Below, piece after piece: positions 16,211 to 25,061 of a DNA stretch of 64,000 nt. Each line of letters opens with the position of its first letter. The stretch's first letter is position 1. Location of the stretch: the NCBI RefSeq assembly GCF_019669965.1, contig NZ_AP019781.1, forward strand, positions 1,054,001 through 1,118,000, in the 5' to 3' direction. Below the pieces are notes generated by a model. It had not been told where the DNA came from, ran no database searches, and saw nothing but the letters and a program-made list of their open reading frames with translations. The translations under genes were made by a program, and so were the position numbers. Source of the DNA: Methanoculleus chikugoensis (lineage in GTDB: Archaea > Halobacteriota > Methanomicrobia > Methanomicrobiales > Methanoculleaceae).

Positions 16211-17017
16211 TTAATCCATTGGAGATTTTACAGACTCTGAGATGTATCTTACGCCTTTCGGGGTAAGTTGTACCTCCTTCCTGACGTAGAGCACTTCAGC
16301 GAGGCCCGAGCCGAGAAGTTTCTCGTAGACGGCTTCGAGTTCTTTGTGCGAGAGTTTCAGCATGTTCTCGATGGCGCTCGAGTCCATCCCGCTGTAGACC
16401 AGCATGGCCACCTGCCCGGTCAGGGGATCGATCTCCTCGCGGATCTCGGTGTCGTGTGTCGCCTCTTTGAGGAAGTTGTAGAGAACCTGGAGTGTCGTCA
16501 GCGGGCAGAGAACGAAACTCGTCACGAGCTCGTTCTCGATGAGGTGGTCGATCTTCACGACGTCGAGATTCTTCTCCTGGATCTCCCGGGACGTCAGTTC
16601 GATGCCGGTCACCTCGTCGAGGGGGATGCAGACCTGCTTCTCCTGGCTGACGAACCAGATGCCGGTCTTCATGACGGCGATCGCGCCCTTCTCCCACTGG
16701 GCGTTCTGGACGAGTACCCCCCCGCGGATTGCGGGCGACATGAAGAATGCGTTCAGCCGGTAGGCGCTGGCCTGGGTGATGATGAACTTCTTTAAGACCG
16801 CGAGAACCTTCTCGACCGAGGCGATGCGGTAGACCGCCTCTCCGTCCGCCCCGGCGGTGATGATAATCTGGTTCTTCTTCTCCTCGAGGTCGACCACGGA
16901 TTTGTAGGGGATCTCCTGCTTAAGAGGAAGATCGATGCGGAAACGGTCCTCGGCGATACCCATCGTCGTCGGAACCCACCTGCCTTCGTGCTCGACCTTT
17001 ACCGGAACCGATTTCAT
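16211..17017 (-). CDS. cheF: Archaeal taxis adaptor CheF, 268 aa
   Basis: CheF-arch family (DUF439) protein that links CheY-P to the archaellum switch through ArlCDE; characterised members are haloarchaeal. The sequence shows the family's N-terminal beta-rich half (WVPTTMGIAEDRFRI.., VVDLEEKKNQIII) and a C-terminal winged-helix-like region (KLSHKELEAVYEKLLGSGLAEVLY). The ATG at 17017 has a very good ribosome-binding site (GGGGAGGAAGAG). The gene sits exactly between the archaellum block and cheY, as expected for the adaptor between the two systems. Confidence 0.88.
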   Translation of the reverse strand: MKSVPVKVEHEGRWVPTTMGIAEDRFRIDLPLKQEIPYKSVVDLEEKKNQIIITAGADGEAVYRIASVEKVLAVLKKFIITQASAYRLNAFFMSPAIRGGVLVQNAQWEKGAIAVMKTGIWFVSQEKQVCIPLDEVTGIELTSREIQEKNLDVVKIDHLIENELVTSFVLCPLTTLQVLYNFLKEATHDTEIREEIDPLTGQVAMLVYSGMDSSAIENMLKLSHKELEAVYEKLLGSGLAEVLYVRKEVQLTPKGVRYISESVKSPMD

Positions 17018-17065
17018 CTCTTCCTCCCCTGCCTCCCCTGTATTATATCCTGCGCGATACTATCA

Positions 17066-18211
17066 TCATTGTGATCTCATTGCCGTGAGGATATCCTCGA
17101 GTTCCGCCGCAAGATCTTTCGCAGGGAACTTCTCCCCTTTCAATTCGCGGACCAGGCTGATATCCTCCACATACTCTTTCTTCTTGGCGTCGGCTTTGAG
17201 TGCGGTGATCAGGTCATCCTCGACCGCGCCGCCGGACGCAAAGGAAACCATGTCGAAGTCTTCTTTCGGCTCCTCCGCTATCTCTTCGATGATCTCTTCT
17301 TCCGGGATAGGTTCTTCGGCGTCGATCCCCTCGTCTTCTTCCTCGCCCTCGATCTCGCCAAGATCCAGCTCGTCGAGATCCAGCGCGTCGAGCGCGGAGA
17401 GTTCTTCGCTCAGTGCGCTCATGTCCGGCATACCGTCGTCTCCGGGCAGTTCCGGGACGTCCATTGCTACCGGCGGGAGGGCGCCGTCGGGTTCGCCGGC
17501 ACCCCCGGCAAGATCGATGCCGGTCGGGAGGTCGAACTCATCGAGTTCGTCCTGGTGCGACTTGAGGATATCCGATATGGCTTCCGCATCCTCCGCCGAG
17601 AGGAGAGAGATCTGGTCGGCGTCAAAGACTGTTCCCGCGGACGCTTCATCGTCGAGATCGAGCCCCTCCAGCGAGTCGATGTCGAGATCTGCAAGCGAAG
17701 CAAGTGGATCGGCAGAATTCCCGCCGGCCTTCGGGGGTGCCGGGGTTATGGATTGATCGGGGACCGCACCCTCGACCGCCTGGTCGAGCATGGCGTCGAT
17801 CTTCTGGATGTTGCTCTTCTTCTCATCCTCAGGTGCGCGGGCATGCGCGATCGCTTCCATGATCGATGCCTTGAAGGTCCCGAACATACCCCGGATGCTG
17901 GAAAGATCGATCCCGGAGAACGGGCGGTTCGAGGTGGAGGATGGGCTTTCTGCCGGTGCACCCGGTTTTACCGTCTCCGGGGCGTCGGGTTGCTCCTTCT
18001 TCTTTCCACGCTCCCGGAGCGCGGTGCGCAACCTCGACGGCTTCAGTTCGGCAAGGTCGAGCGCCCCGGTGACGACGAGCGCGAGAAACCCTGCGAGCAC
18101 GGTGCCTGCGATGATGATCTCGGTAGCGGCGTCGAAGACGATGATCACGGAGCCTGTACCAACGGTGATCAGGAACAGAAGCGGACGACGCAGGCTCTCT
18201 CTCACTTTCAC
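17066..18211 (-). CDS. Acidic membrane-anchored protein of the archaellum operon, 381 aa, function unknown
   Basis: Not recognised as a named family. Two closely spaced hydrophobic helices lie near the N terminus (about 9-27 and 30-50), followed by a short basic stretch (RTALRERGKKK) that should face the cytosol. The remainder of about 300 residues is very acidic and low in complexity, with motifs such as LDALDLDELDLGEIEG and runs of E around residues 305-330. It ends in a predicted amphipathic, more basic helix region (VEDISLVRELKGEKF and onward). The start overlaps the arlJ stop by four bases, so it belongs to the archaellum transcript. It might be a scaffold or an adaptor between motor and taxis proteins; that is inference from position only. 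Confidence 0.75.
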   Translation of the reverse strand: MKVRESLRRPLLFLITVGTGSVIIVFDAATEIIIAGTVLAGFLALVVTGALDLAELKPSRLRTALRERGKKKEQPDAPETVKPGAPAESPSSTSNRPFSGIDLSSIRGMFGTFKASIMEAIAHARAPEDEKKSNIQKIDAMLDQAVEGAVPDQSITPAPPKAGGNSADPLASLADLDIDSLEGLDLDDEASAGTVFDADQISLLSAEDAEAISDILKSHQDELDEFDLPTGIDLAGGAGEPDGALPPVAMDVPELPGDDGMPDMSALSEELSALDALDLDELDLGEIEGEEEDEGIDAEEPIPEEEIIEEIAEEPKEDFDMVSFASGGAVEDDLITALKADAKKKEYVEDISLVRELKGEKFPAKDLAAELEDILTAMRSQ

Positions 18212-19806
18212 ACCCCCGTGAATGTCGGAATGACAAAGAGTGCGCCCACGACGATCGGTGCAATGATATAGACGACACCGGTTACCACACAGAGCAGGCT
18301 TGTGAAGAAGTAGTACAGGTATCGGTCGCCGCCCATGACAATCTTTCCTGCCAGTACATTTGCAACGGTCAGCATTAAGAGGATCGTTACCACGTAGGCT
18401 CGCATCGTGTCTTCGGGAAAGTTAGCGAAGATGTTTAGCGATGCTCCCATGCTGCTGCCGATAGAGGCCGACCCTCCCGAGAGCGCGGCAGAGGTCTCTG
18501 TGAAGCGGGTCATCACCTCCGTCACGGCGCGGGACATCGTGAGGAGGATCTCGAAGAGGAAGACGAAGATGCTGATCATCGCTCCGTGCATCGGCACGAG
18601 GAGGACGACGAACCCTTTCACCATCATGTCGCGCTTTCTCCGGAGCAGCACCTGTTCGAGCATCGACGAACTGACGATCTTTCCGATCGCGTCGGGCGAC
18701 CCGCCGAGAGCCACCGCGTCGCGAAAGATGTTCATGTACTTGTAGATCAGGTAACTGCCGGTCTCCCCGATGAACTTCTTCCAGCTCCCGGCTTCGTCGA
18801 GCCCGAGGTTCAGCTTCGACGAGACCGAGTTGATGAACGGTTCCAGGTGGAAGAGCGACTTCCGGTCGACCTCCTGGAGCGCGTCGCCGGTGGTGATGCC
18901 TTTGCCGCCCATGATCGACCCGAGGCCCCGGATGAACGTGGCGAAATCGTTGTCCCGGTTGACGACGTTCGTATCGTCGATGTAGCCGATGACCCCGAGC
19001 GGCATCAGGAGCAGGCCGACGAGCAGGAAGATGATGCCCGCGTTGGCGCCGACGAGGATGAGCATCAGCCCGATTGCGGCGGTTATCGGCAGGATAAGGC
19101 GTTCCAGCCGCCGGATGAGGGACTGCTCTCGTGAGCAGATCTCGGAAAGACCGTGCGTGCGGGGGTCGTCGGGGACGGCCCGGTACATGATCGTGAGGCC
19201 GAAGATCGATATTGCGAGGATGATGAGATAGGATGTGTTCAGCGTCGCTTCAATCCCGTCGGGTGCGTAGATGGCGACCGAGATCATCATGATGATCGCG
19301 ACGAGCGCTCCGGAGAGGAGCATCGCGATGTAGGCGTCGCCCCATTTCTTCAGGAGTTCGATCCCCTGCTCGAACGAGTTCCGGTAGATGCTCCGGATGC
19401 TCGAGAGTTCCGTGGTGATGAAGTCGTCATCCGGAACACCGGAGTCGATGGAGTTGGCGTAGCGGTTGAGCATGCTCTGGAGGGTTGCGTTCCGGCAACG
19501 CTCGGCGATCGCCCGGAGGGCGCTGGAGTAATTCTGGCCCCACTTGGCGACCAGGCGCTGCACCTTTGCTATGTAGCGCGACGGGATGTACTCGAACCGC
19601 TCAGCGGTGTACTGGAAGATCTCGGGCCTGGTCACGGTCGATGTGGTGATCGCGGCCATGTAGGTGTACATGAGGAGCAGGTCCTGCTCCATCTTCTTGT
19701 TCTCGAGGATGGTGGAGCGGAGATCGCCGAGAGCTGCAGCCTGCTCCTCGAACGGGATCTTTCCCTGGTTTGCCGCCCGCAGCCGTTCGGTCACATCCTC
19801 AAACAA
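18208..19806 (-). CDS. arlJ: Archaellum membrane platform protein ArlJ (FlaJ), 532 aa
   Basis: Polytopic T2SF-type platform protein on which ArlI acts during archaellum assembly and rotation. It has the usual layout: a cytosolic N-terminal helical domain (about 1-165), a membrane helix group (about 168-285), a large cytosolic domain containing the conserved charged segments (GLDEAGSWKKFIGETG) and a C-terminal membrane group (about 395-530). The length is normal for ArlJ. It follows arlI by three bases and overlaps the next, uncharacterised gene by four. Confidence 0.95.
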   Translation of the reverse strand: MFEDVTERLRAANQGKIPFEEQAAALGDLRSTILENKKMEQDLLLMYTYMAAITTSTVTRPEIFQYTAERFEYIPSRYIAKVQRLVAKWGQNYSSALRAIAERCRNATLQSMLNRYANSIDSGVPDDDFITTELSSIRSIYRNSFEQGIELLKKWGDAYIAMLLSGALVAIIMMISVAIYAPDGIEATLNTSYLIILAISIFGLTIMYRAVPDDPRTHGLSEICSREQSLIRRLERLILPITAAIGLMLILVGANAGIIFLLVGLLLMPLGVIGYIDDTNVVNRDNDFATFIRGLGSIMGGKGITTGDALQEVDRKSLFHLEPFINSVSSKLNLGLDEAGSWKKFIGETGSYLIYKYMNIFRDAVALGGSPDAIGKIVSSSMLEQVLLRRKRDMMVKGFVVLLVPMHGAMISIFVFLFEILLTMSRAVTEVMTRFTETSAALSGGSASIGSSMGASLNIFANFPEDTMRAYVVTILLMLTVANVLAGKIVMGGDRYLYYFFTSLLCVVTGVVYIIAPIVVGALFVIPTFTGV

Positions 19807-19809
19807 CGC

Positions 19810-21663
19810 CTACACCTCGATGTTGAGCAGCCCCTGTTTCTTGATCTTCGTGGTCATGTGGAAGAGGTCCCAGAACTGGGTGTACCCGGCCTTGTGAAGC
19901 CGCTCAAGAATTTTGGCGCGTTTATCGACCTCATCGTAGATCTCGGCCCGCCGGTTCTCGGGGATGCCGAGCATCGTTGCGATCTTATTCTCAAGCAGGT
20001 AGCTGCTTCCTTTCCCGGTGAAGGTGAAGGTGTCGGTGGCGGGATCCCAGACGAACGCCGCCATGAAGGAGAACCCCTGCGTCTCGGGGTCGTAGCCCAC
20101 GAGTTCGTTGACGCTGAGCATCCGGCGCACGGTTCCGCCCTGCGGGAGTTTCACCGCGCTCTGGATGATGACCAGGTTGAGGTTGTCGACGTAGGTCTTC
20201 GGGATGTTGATCGGGTCGCCGCAGAGACGCTGGATCAGTTTTTCGACCGACGCTGCGTGGAAGGTGCTCATCACGGGGTGGCCGGTCTGCATTGCGGAGA
20301 ATGCGACGGACCCCTCCACACCACGGATCTCACCGACCAGGATCTGGTTCGGACGCTGACGCAGTGCAGCTTTGAGGAGATCGAACATCGTGACCTCCGA
20401 ACCTTCTCCTTCGCCTTTTCCTTTGGCCTTCGCGACCTCACGTGTCCAGTTCCTGTGGGGGACGGTCAGTTCGGGGGTATCCTCGATGGTGACGATCTTG
20501 TTCTCGGGCGGGAGGAAGGTCGTGAGGGCGTTCAGGGTGGTCGTCTTGCCGCTTGCGGTCTCGCCGGAGACGAACATCGACATCCCGTACTCGAGGCAGA
20601 TCCAGAGGTAGGCGGCCATCATGTAGTTGCACGCCCCGCTCTCGATCACCTGCAGGATGCTCAGGGGCACCTCGTTCACCTTACGGATGGTGAAGTTGCT
20701 TCCGTGCTTGCTGATCTCGGTTCCGTAGACGATGTTGATACGCGAGCCGTCGGGGAGGGTCGAATCCACGATAGGGTTCCGGTAGGTCAACGGCTGTTTG
20801 ATCCGCTCGGCGAGTTTGATGACGAAGGCATCGAGTTCCTGCGAGTCCCGGAACCCGATGACCGACTTTAGGCCTTTGAAGATCTTGTGCTCGATGAAGA
20901 TCGGCCCGACGCCGTCACAGGTGATATCCTCGATGTACTTGTCGGAGAGAAACGGCTTGAGTGTCCCCATCTCGATCTTGTCGCGGACGATCATGTACTC
21001 GAGCGCCCTGTACTCCTGTTGCGTGAGGATGATCCGCCCGTCGGCAAGTTCCTGATGTCCCGCCGTCCGGGATTGCTTCGGCGCCCCGATCTCCGAGGTG
21101 AGGAAGGTTTTTATCCGGGTCGTGAGATCCTTTGCCGTCCCGCCGGCAAGCAGCGACTCGTCGATCTCCTCGCCCGGCCGCTTGATGTAGACGAGTTGCT
21201 GGATGAAGCCCTTCAGCACCCCGATCCGTGCCTGCTCGGTCACCGGTTCTTCGTCGAGGGCGTCGATCATATCGATCAGTCTCTCTTCGATCACCGGGAG
21301 GATCTCTTTGACGGAGTGGAGAAACGAAGGTTCGATCGGGATGTACCAGTTCCGGACGTCGTTTGGGTCGGGGAAGATATGGATGAACGTCGTCTCGTTC
21401 ACCGGGTAGATGATGTTCGGGTTCTCCATCGATTTCAGATCCTTCTTCAACTCCGAGAGGAAGAGCGGGATGCCGACGGTGTTGACCGGCAGGATGTGGA
21501 GGTACTCGAGGAGGTGAGGGCTTGCCTTGACGTAATCGCGTGCATTTGCCGGGAGCATCCTGTAGAGCGCGCAGGACTCCACGTTGTTGTAGCAGTCGTT
21601 TCCCTCGTCGATGAACTCCGGCTCGAAGGGGAGGGTGACCGTTGCTTCCAGCGCCGACGCCAT
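19810..21663 (-). CDS. arlI: Archaellum motor ATPase ArlI (FlaI), 617 aa
   Basis: Type II/IV secretion ATPase that powers both assembly and rotation of the archaellum. The C-terminal half has Walker A GETASGKTT, the Asp box with EDTPEL, Walker B (ILVGEIRG) and the His-box region (MQTGHPVMSTFHA). The N-terminal domain of about 230 residues is present in full. The stop is three bases upstream of arlJ and the start is three bases downstream of the arlH stop, which is the canonical H-I-J order. Confidence 0.97.
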   Translation of the reverse strand: MASALEATVTLPFEPEFIDEGNDCYNNVESCALYRMLPANARDYVKASPHLLEYLHILPVNTVGIPLFLSELKKDLKSMENPNIIYPVNETTFIHIFPDPNDVRNWYIPIEPSFLHSVKEILPVIEERLIDMIDALDEEPVTEQARIGVLKGFIQQLVYIKRPGEEIDESLLAGGTAKDLTTRIKTFLTSEIGAPKQSRTAGHQELADGRIILTQQEYRALEYMIVRDKIEMGTLKPFLSDKYIEDITCDGVGPIFIEHKIFKGLKSVIGFRDSQELDAFVIKLAERIKQPLTYRNPIVDSTLPDGSRINIVYGTEISKHGSNFTIRKVNEVPLSILQVIESGACNYMMAAYLWICLEYGMSMFVSGETASGKTTTLNALTTFLPPENKIVTIEDTPELTVPHRNWTREVAKAKGKGEGEGSEVTMFDLLKAALRQRPNQILVGEIRGVEGSVAFSAMQTGHPVMSTFHAASVEKLIQRLCGDPINIPKTYVDNLNLVIIQSAVKLPQGGTVRRMLSVNELVGYDPETQGFSFMAAFVWDPATDTFTFTGKGSSYLLENKIATMLGIPENRRAEIYDEVDKRAKILERLHKAGYTQFWDLFHMTTKIKKQGLLNIEV

Positions 21664-21666
21664 TCT

Positions 21667-22416
21667 CTACACCTTCGCGACGGAGACAGGGATGATCTTG
21701 ATGCCGTACCCGGGGTGAACCTCGAAACTGATGATGTTGCCCGTGGTCTTTCGTGCGCCGCGGACCTTGACGACCTCGAGCATCATGACGTATTTGCCCC
21801 CGACGAGCGCCTTCTTCATGAAGAGGTGAGCGTCGCAGATCGAGCGGATCCGGACGAGCGAGTCCTCCACGAAGGCGTAGGTGTGGAGGGTTACGAGGAT
21901 GGTCTTGCCGTGGTCGACGAGGTTCTTGCAGTTCGTGAAGAACGTAAGAACTGTGTCCTGCTTGGCGTACTCGGTGAAGAGGGTGAGCGAGTCGATGACG
22001 ATCACCTGCGCCTTGCTCTGCTCCATGTAGGCGATCATCCGCTCGAGCGTCCCCTGCATCTTCTCCTTCGTCCACTCGAACCCGACGACGTGCATGGGGA
22101 AGACCCGGAGGTAGCCCCAGGCGAAGTAGTTGGAGATATCAAGGCTCATCGACTCCATCTGGGTGATGAAACTCTTGCTCGTGTTCTCGGTCGAGAAGAG
22201 GTCGACGTTGAACCCCTGTTTCAGGGCTCCCCAGACGATCTGCTGGGTGAGCACGCTCTTTCCGGTGTCGTTCTCTCCCTCGATGAGGGTGAGGGATTGG
22301 AGCGGGAGACCATCGGCGATCTTCTTGTCGAGTTCGGTGTTTCCGGTCGAGAGGATCGTCTTGTCGGGTGTGTCGAGGATACTGCTGTTTGCGTCGCTCA
22401 GTGCCATGTTATTCAC
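21667..22416 (-). CDS. arlH: Archaellum regulatory ATPase-fold protein ArlH (FlaH), 249 aa
   Basis: KaiC/RecA-like protein that binds ATP and forms a ring under ArlI. Walker A is GENDTGKS near residue 45 and Walker B is VIVIDSLTLF near 140, as in characterised ArlH, which binds but does not detectably hydrolyse ATP. The length is typical. It abuts arlF on one side and arlI on the other. Confidence 0.95.
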   Translation of the reverse strand: MNNMALSDANSSILDTPDKTILSTGNTELDKKIADGLPLQSLTLIEGENDTGKSVLTQQIVWGALKQGFNVDLFSTENTSKSFITQMESMSLDISNYFAWGYLRVFPMHVVGFEWTKEKMQGTLERMIAYMEQSKAQVIVIDSLTLFTEYAKQDTVLTFFTNCKNLVDHGKTILVTLHTYAFVEDSLVRIRSICDAHLFMKKALVGGKYVMMLEVVKVRGARKTTGNIISFEVHPGYGIKIIPVSVAKV

Positions 22417-22896
22417 CTATGGTTGGGTTGGTATGTACGCTGAACTGGAGACTCCGTTCGGGGTGACGACCTGAACCCAGGTTGGGGTGGCGTTCTCCGT
22501 GCAGGTGACGGAGAGGATGAGGGTCTCGCCGGGATCGAGCTCTTCCGGGTGTATCCCGTCGGGAGTTATGTTCACCTTGTTCCAGTGGTAGGTGTCGGTG
22601 CCGTGGGGGATGTAGATCGGTTCGCCCTCGATCTGGAGGTAGACGTCGATGGACGCGATCTCAATGACAGGTTCGCTCCCGGTGTTCTTCACCTCGACGT
22701 CGAGGGTCGTGCCGTCGAGGGTCGTGTTCTGGATCGCGATCGCCGTCCGCATCCGGACCTCCTGGTGAGCGGCGAGGTTGCTCTGCGCTTCGACCATCAC
22801 TTCGGTGGTGGTGAGGGTGCCGCCGATCAGGACGTAGGCGGTGACGACCAGGAGGAGGATGCCGACTCCGGATGCGACGAGAGGTCCCGCACTCAT
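22417..22896 (-). CDS. arlF: Archaellum stator component ArlF (FlaF), 159 aa
   Basis: Monotopic membrane protein with an N-terminal helix (residues about 5-27) and a secreted beta-sandwich domain. In Sulfolobus ArlF binds the S-layer and anchors the motor. The extracytoplasmic part shows the family pattern of a strand pair around TTLDVEVKNTGSEPV. ATG at 22896 is chosen over a TTG two codons upstream; it starts two bases after the arlG stop codon. Assignment as F rather than G rests on the heptad-like region before the beta domain (VMVEAQSNLAAHQEVR) and on the order G-F-H-I-J, so swapping the names is possible but unlikely. Confidence 0.85.
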   Translation of the reverse strand: MSAGPLVASGVGILLLVVTAYVLIGGTLTTTEVMVEAQSNLAAHQEVRMRTAIAIQNTTLDGTTLDVEVKNTGSEPVIEIASIDVYLQIEGEPIYIPHGTDTYHWNKVNITPDGIHPEELDPGETLILSVTCTENATPTWVQVVTPNGVSSSAYIPTQP

Positions 22897-22898
22897 GG

Positions 22899-23393
22899 TC
22901 AATCACTCGCGGTGAAGGTGGTCGACCGGGTGAGCCCCGAGGGGAGGACGAACTGGAAGTAGACTATCTCCCCCTTACCGGGAATCTTTGTGGTCATCGC
23001 CTCGATGTAGAGGGTCTCGCCGGGGTCCCAGTAGTTGTTGGCGTCTTCGAGGATCTCGTACTTCCAGGTCCCTTCGGCAAGTGTCGCCGCTCGCGTTAAC
23101 CGGATGAAGTCTCCTTTGCCGCCGAGGAAGACGTCGGCTCTCTGTATGTCGTTATCGGCGACTCTCCCGACACCGATGTTCTTCAGCCAGATCCTGGCCG
23201 TGTGGCCGGTGCTGCTGGCGTAGGTCGTGACGATCTTCACGTCCGTACTCAGTCGTTCGTCCACGTTGTGGGAGGACGACGAGATCGAGCTTGATAGGGT
23301 GTAGATTACTGGAAATACTGCGTTAATGAGGACGCCGGCCGATATGATGGCGGCGATAAGGAACATCGCTGTGGTGAAGGTTTCGCTCGACAT
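22899..23393 (-). CDS. arlG: Archaellum stator component ArlG (FlaG), 164 aa
   Basis: The N-terminal pilin-like helix (FTTAMFLIAAIISAGVLINA) is followed by a periplasm-facing beta domain. Characterised ArlG forms filaments capped by ArlF. The segment ERLSTDVKIVTTYAS then ARIWLKNIG matches the family pattern of a TDV strand and a KN-G turn. The ATG at 23393 is preceded by GGATATGATGA. It begins four bases from the arlCE stop codon. Confidence 0.87.
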   Translation of the reverse strand: MSSETFTTAMFLIAAIISAGVLINAVFPVIYTLSSSISSSSHNVDERLSTDVKIVTTYASSTGHTARIWLKNIGVGRVADNDIQRADVFLGGKGDFIRLTRAATLAEGTWKYEILEDANNYWDPGETLYIEAMTTKIPGKGEIVYFQFVLPSGLTRSTTFTASD

Positions 23394-23396
23394 TCA

Positions 23397-24191
23397 TCAT
23401 ATCCTATCCAGCAACTCGATCCAGGTATCGCCGGCGTTCCGTTCCTTTGAGGGCGTTTTTCCGCCGTCGGGTTCTTCCGCATCGCGCCGGGAGAGCATCA
23501 GCACCTCGATCATATCCCGGTCGAGCGTCGCGTCGTCGGGGTCGAGGATGCGGTTTAAGATGTAGAGTTCCGAGACGAACTCGTTCGGGCCGATCTCCTG
23601 CACGTCTCTGCGGGTTTCGGGGGCCATCCGCATGATCTCTCCGATCTGGTCGGAGACCTCTTCGGTGATGTAACCCATCGACCGGTAGGCGTCGATCATG
23701 ATTGCCATGTGCTCGTGCCCGTACCGGGAGCATCCCCGGTGAACCCACTCGAAGAGCCGGTGAACCTTCTGGAGTTTGAGTTTTCCCGTGGGTTTCGCCT
23801 GCGGGAAAGCCGCAGTGCGGGCTTCCGGGAAGCCGGCCGCCCCGAGATCGGTCGGGAAGAGTTCGCCGCCGCCAAGCCCCTCTATTGCGGTGGTCGCCGG
23901 ATCGCCGAGACTGGCGGGCATCGCGTCCAGTTCGGGCATCTCGTCGTCCGGCTGCTCATCGTCCCCGGCGTCATAGGATTGCGCGAGCCGGTTCCCTGTG
24001 TAGGATGCGGCGGCACTGGTGAACGGGTTGTCCAGTTCGTTCATCCGCTCCCGGAGGTCGATGAGCAGCCGCTTGATCGACGTCTTGACGAAGTCCAGCT
24101 CCTTCTCGAGGGTGTCGAGACGGGCCTCCGGGTCCTCCGAGGACGCACCGGAGAGTATTTTATCGATTTGAGCCTGGTCTACCCCCACCAT
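23397..24191 (-). CDS. Archaellum cytosolic ring protein ArlCE (FlaC/FlaE-type fusion), 264 aa
   Basis: Euryarchaeal switch-complex protein linking the motor to CheF and CheY. The N-terminal part is a coiled coil of the FlaC type (ARLDTLEKELDFVKTSIKRLL, about 22-55), then a low-complexity acidic and Ala/Gly linker (65-130). The C-terminal domain of FlaD/E type begins around 137 (LQKVHRLFEWVHRG) and continues through the EEVSDQIGEIM helix. Only one such gene is present, so C, D and E functions appear merged. The start has no strong ribosome-binding site; a TATA-like ATAAAAG about 30 bases upstream (24221-24227) is compatible with a leaderless transcript. Confidence 0.85.
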   Translation of the reverse strand: MVGVDQAQIDKILSGASSEDPEARLDTLEKELDFVKTSIKRLLIDLRERMNELDNPFTSAAASYTGNRLAQSYDAGDDEQPDDEMPELDAMPASLGDPATTAIEGLGGGELFPTDLGAAGFPEARTAAFPQAKPTGKLKLQKVHRLFEWVHRGCSRYGHEHMAIMIDAYRSMGYITEEVSDQIGEIMRMAPETRRDVQEIGPNEFVSELYILNRILDPDDATLDRDMIEVLMLSRRDAEEPDGGKTPSKERNAGDTWIELLDRI

Positions 24192-25049
24192 AATATTGAA
24201 TTATATTTGTGTCATAGTTAATAAAAGTTGCTCATGTTGATATCCGATTTTCGGTCGCCTTAACGTCTTCTGGACGTTGTCAAGGGTCTGTTCGGGGTAT
24301 ATCCCTTCGGTATTGCCGGCGGCTGCCGAACGGTATGGTTCCCTGAGGGGTGGGGTGAGGCGAGGTACGGGATCTGGATGGTGCAATCGGGCGTTTGCCG
24401 GCGATGTTGGCGATTCTCCTGGAAATGTTATGCTCGACACTCCGGTTTCCCCGCGGTGATGCCGGAACCGCGCAGATGGGATGGCCGGCCTGCTGGGGTT
24501 GAAGAATCTCTTTGCATTTTCCCCTGCGAATCGACGGTGTCGGACCCGAGCACATACTCTACCCGATGGAGTCCGCGCTCGTACAGGCGAGGAAGGTCTT
24601 TGCGGGTTTGATGATGGCCCTTCTCGACGCCCGCCTGCCCACACCCGAATTTCGCGTGAAGCAAGGGTGCGTAAATGCTAACATGGTCGCTCACGTTGTT
24701 GCGGAAGGCATGGTATGAGATTCATAAGTTTAGATGACGGCGAGCTCTAGCCGTGTGCCAGTTGCTGGCGGGGCACCCGTTCAGCCGTATCCGGTGACCC
24801 TGTTCTCCGGCAGAACTTTGGTGGGGCATGTCGACCGGTCGATACAGACACAGTTTGGCTGCAAGTTGCCTTTGTATTGTTCAGGTTTTCAGGATCCAGT
24901 TCGATAAGTTCCGACTGACGGGGATGCGATTGTTGGATGCCCCGGTGTCTGAATCCCATCAACTTACAGGGCATTACGGGGAGTGGGCTACCTGTCTCCG
25001 AAGTGCAACGGTAATCCCGGCCGGTTGAATGGGTTGTGAACTGCTCTAC
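24192..25049. other. About 860 bases with no supportable gene between arlCE and the archaellins
   Basis: Both strands were read. All open frames here are short, overlap one another, lack recognisable domains and have no ribosome-binding sites worth citing. The base composition is less GC-rich than the flanking genes. The right side holds the archaellin terminator and the left side the probable promoter of the arlCE operon. A small RNA or decayed gene cannot be excluded. Confidence 0.5.
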
Positions 25050-25061
25050 GCTAAAAAAGGG
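25050..25061 (-). terminator. Terminator of the archaellin operon
   Basis: On the minus strand the archaellin stop codon TAA is followed almost at once by CCCTTTTTTAG, a run of six T. Termination here would separate the highly expressed filament genes from the accessory operon. Confidence 0.6.

Noticed and set aside
17040-17049. TATA-like GATATAAT before cheF
   Set aside because: At only about 25 bases from the ATG it would start transcription after the excellent ribosome-binding site, so cheF is more likely read from upstream.
24201-24718. Several overlapping short frames in the arlCE-archaellin gap
   Set aside because: No ribosome-binding sites, no recognisable domains and mutual overlap on both strands.
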